Of a stretch of 29,220 bases of DNA, positions 28,750 to 29,220 are shown one piece after another. The notes below the pieces were generated by a model. That model was not told the DNA's origin and made no database searches. It saw nothing but the letters and a program-made list of their open reading frames with translations. How positions within the stretch are numbered: the stretch's first letter is position 1; each line of letters starts with the position of its first letter. Location: positions 1 through 29,220 of the forward strand of contig CAZBZG010000017.1 in the NCBI GenBank assembly GCA_964496245.1, read 5' to 3'. Position numbers and translations under genes: made by a program. This stretch comes from CAZBZG01 sp964496245. GTDB taxonomy: Bacteria; Planctomycetota; SZUA-567.

Positions 28750-28765
28750 CGCGGGCGGCTATAAT
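28738..28765 (+). promoter_or_regulatory. Putative sigma70 promoter for the LAB_N-glycosyltransferase gene
   Basis: TTGCTT (28738-28743) and a consensus TATAAT (28760-28765) are separated by 16 bp, 30 bases before the ATG at 28795. Confidence 0.65.
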
Positions 28766-28794
28766 GCGTGCACCGTCGGTTGGAGGGCCCTGCC

Positions 28795-29220
28795 ATGGCG
28801 GATTGGCTGGCCAGCATGCGCTGGGACGGATGGGAGTTCTTCGGCCTTTTGGGCGAAGTCCTCTTTTTCGCCCGGCTGATCGTCCAGTGGACGGCCAGCG
28901 AGCGGGCCCGGCGGCCGGTCCTTCCCGTGGCCTACTGGTACATGTCCCTCATCGGGGCCGAGATCCTCTTCTTCTACGCGTTGCACCTGCACAGCTTCGT
29001 GGTGCTCCTGCCGCAGATCGTCGCCTTCCCCCTGTACGCCCGCAATCTGCACCTGGAGATCCGCCACCGTCTCATCGAGCGCCGCCGAGAGACCGCCGGT
29101 TTCGGCCGTCCGGATTTCGACTGGCCCACGCTCTCGGTGATCGTGCCCGTGCACAACGAGGCCCGGGTGCTCGCCGCCACGCTCGAAAACCTCTGCCGCC
29201 AGGTGTACCCCGGCCCCAAA
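28795..29220 (+). CDS. LAB_N membrane domain fused to a family 2 glycosyltransferase (partial, runs off right edge)
   Basis: 142 codons are seen. Residues about 12-85 are hydrophobic and fit the lipid A biosynthesis N-terminal (LAB_N) domain, a three-helix unit: FFGLLGEVLFFARLIVQW, the PVAYWYMSLIGAEILFFYAL stretch, and VVLLPQIVAFPLYARNL. From about residue 112 the sequence LSVIVPVHNEARVLAATLENL is the start of a GT-A fold family 2 glycosyltransferase, with the nucleotide-sugar-binding VPVHNE. The rest, including the DxD motif, is beyond the window. It probably makes or moves a lipid-linked sugar at the inner membrane, which agrees with the divergent heptose gene. GGAGG precedes the ATG. Confidence 0.88.
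   Translation, partial: MADWLASMRWDGWEFFGLLGEVLFFARLIVQWTASERARRPVLPVAYWYMSLIGAEILFFYALHLHSFVVLLPQIVAFPLYARNLHLEIRHRLIERRRETAGFGRPDFDWPTLSVIVPVHNEARVLAATLENLCRQVYPGPK

Overview
The window is a gene-dense, GC-rich bacterial segment with strong G/C preference at third codon positions. It contains one short run of Ns (21080-21088), so it comes from a scaffolded, probably metagenomic, assembly. Gene content includes an N-terminally lipid-A-type membrane domain fused to a family 2 glycosyltransferase, sedoheptulose-7-phosphate isomerase, a GspE/PilB N-terminal protein, an alpha-L-rhamnosidase, TCA-cycle enzymes and a full hydrogenase maturation set. This points to a Gram-negative bacterium with some anaerobic, polysaccharide-using lifestyle. 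A PVC-type lineage such as Kiritimatiellota would fit, but no marker gene here proves it. No rRNA, tRNA, CRISPR array, transposase or phage gene was seen.

Layout. 1-2079 (minus) is the 5' part of a secreted AMMECR1-domain protein with an all-helical barrel-like region and a very acidic, Gly/Asp-rich tail that runs off the left edge. It diverges from an HPr-kinase-like ATPase (2352-3089, plus) and a small coiled-coil membrane protein (3203-3688, plus). Positions 3695-4364 look scrambled: the C-terminal end of an unrecognised minus-strand protein abuts the DNA-binding end of an AraC-family regulator on the plus strand. A GNAT acetyltransferase, an Aas-like acyl-ACP/acyl-CoA ligase and a 1440-residue SNF2-family protein follow on the plus strand.

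11155-16850 is a complete set of [NiFe]-hydrogenase maturation genes, split into divergent hypCD (minus) and hypEABF (plus). No hydrogenase structural gene is present in the window. A perfect 14-bp hairpin separates hypF from a convergent minus-strand TCA group that reads, in order of transcription, isocitrate dehydrogenase, malate dehydrogenase and citrate synthase. These three could together convert malate and acetyl-CoA to 2-oxoglutarate.

21030-23687 (plus) is a GH78 alpha-L-rhamnosidase with intact catalytic carboxylates and the N gap near its start. The right part is mostly minus strand. It has a tail-anchored FHA protein, N-acetylglucosamine-6-phosphate deacetylase, an unrecognised 91-residue protein coupled to a GspE/PilB-like protein that lacks the ATPase core, tryptophan synthase alpha chain (without trpB), and a GmhA-like isomerase. 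From a shared divergent promoter region the last gene, a LAB_N-glycosyltransferase fusion, runs off the right edge on the plus strand.

Several intergenic regions carry sigma70-like -35/-10 pairs with 16-17 bp spacers (for example TTGCGA/TATACT, TTGCGC/TATACT, TTGCGT/TATACA, TTGACA/TAGAGT, TTGCTT/TATAAT), and some are overlaid by inverted repeats. These are read by eye and are not proven.
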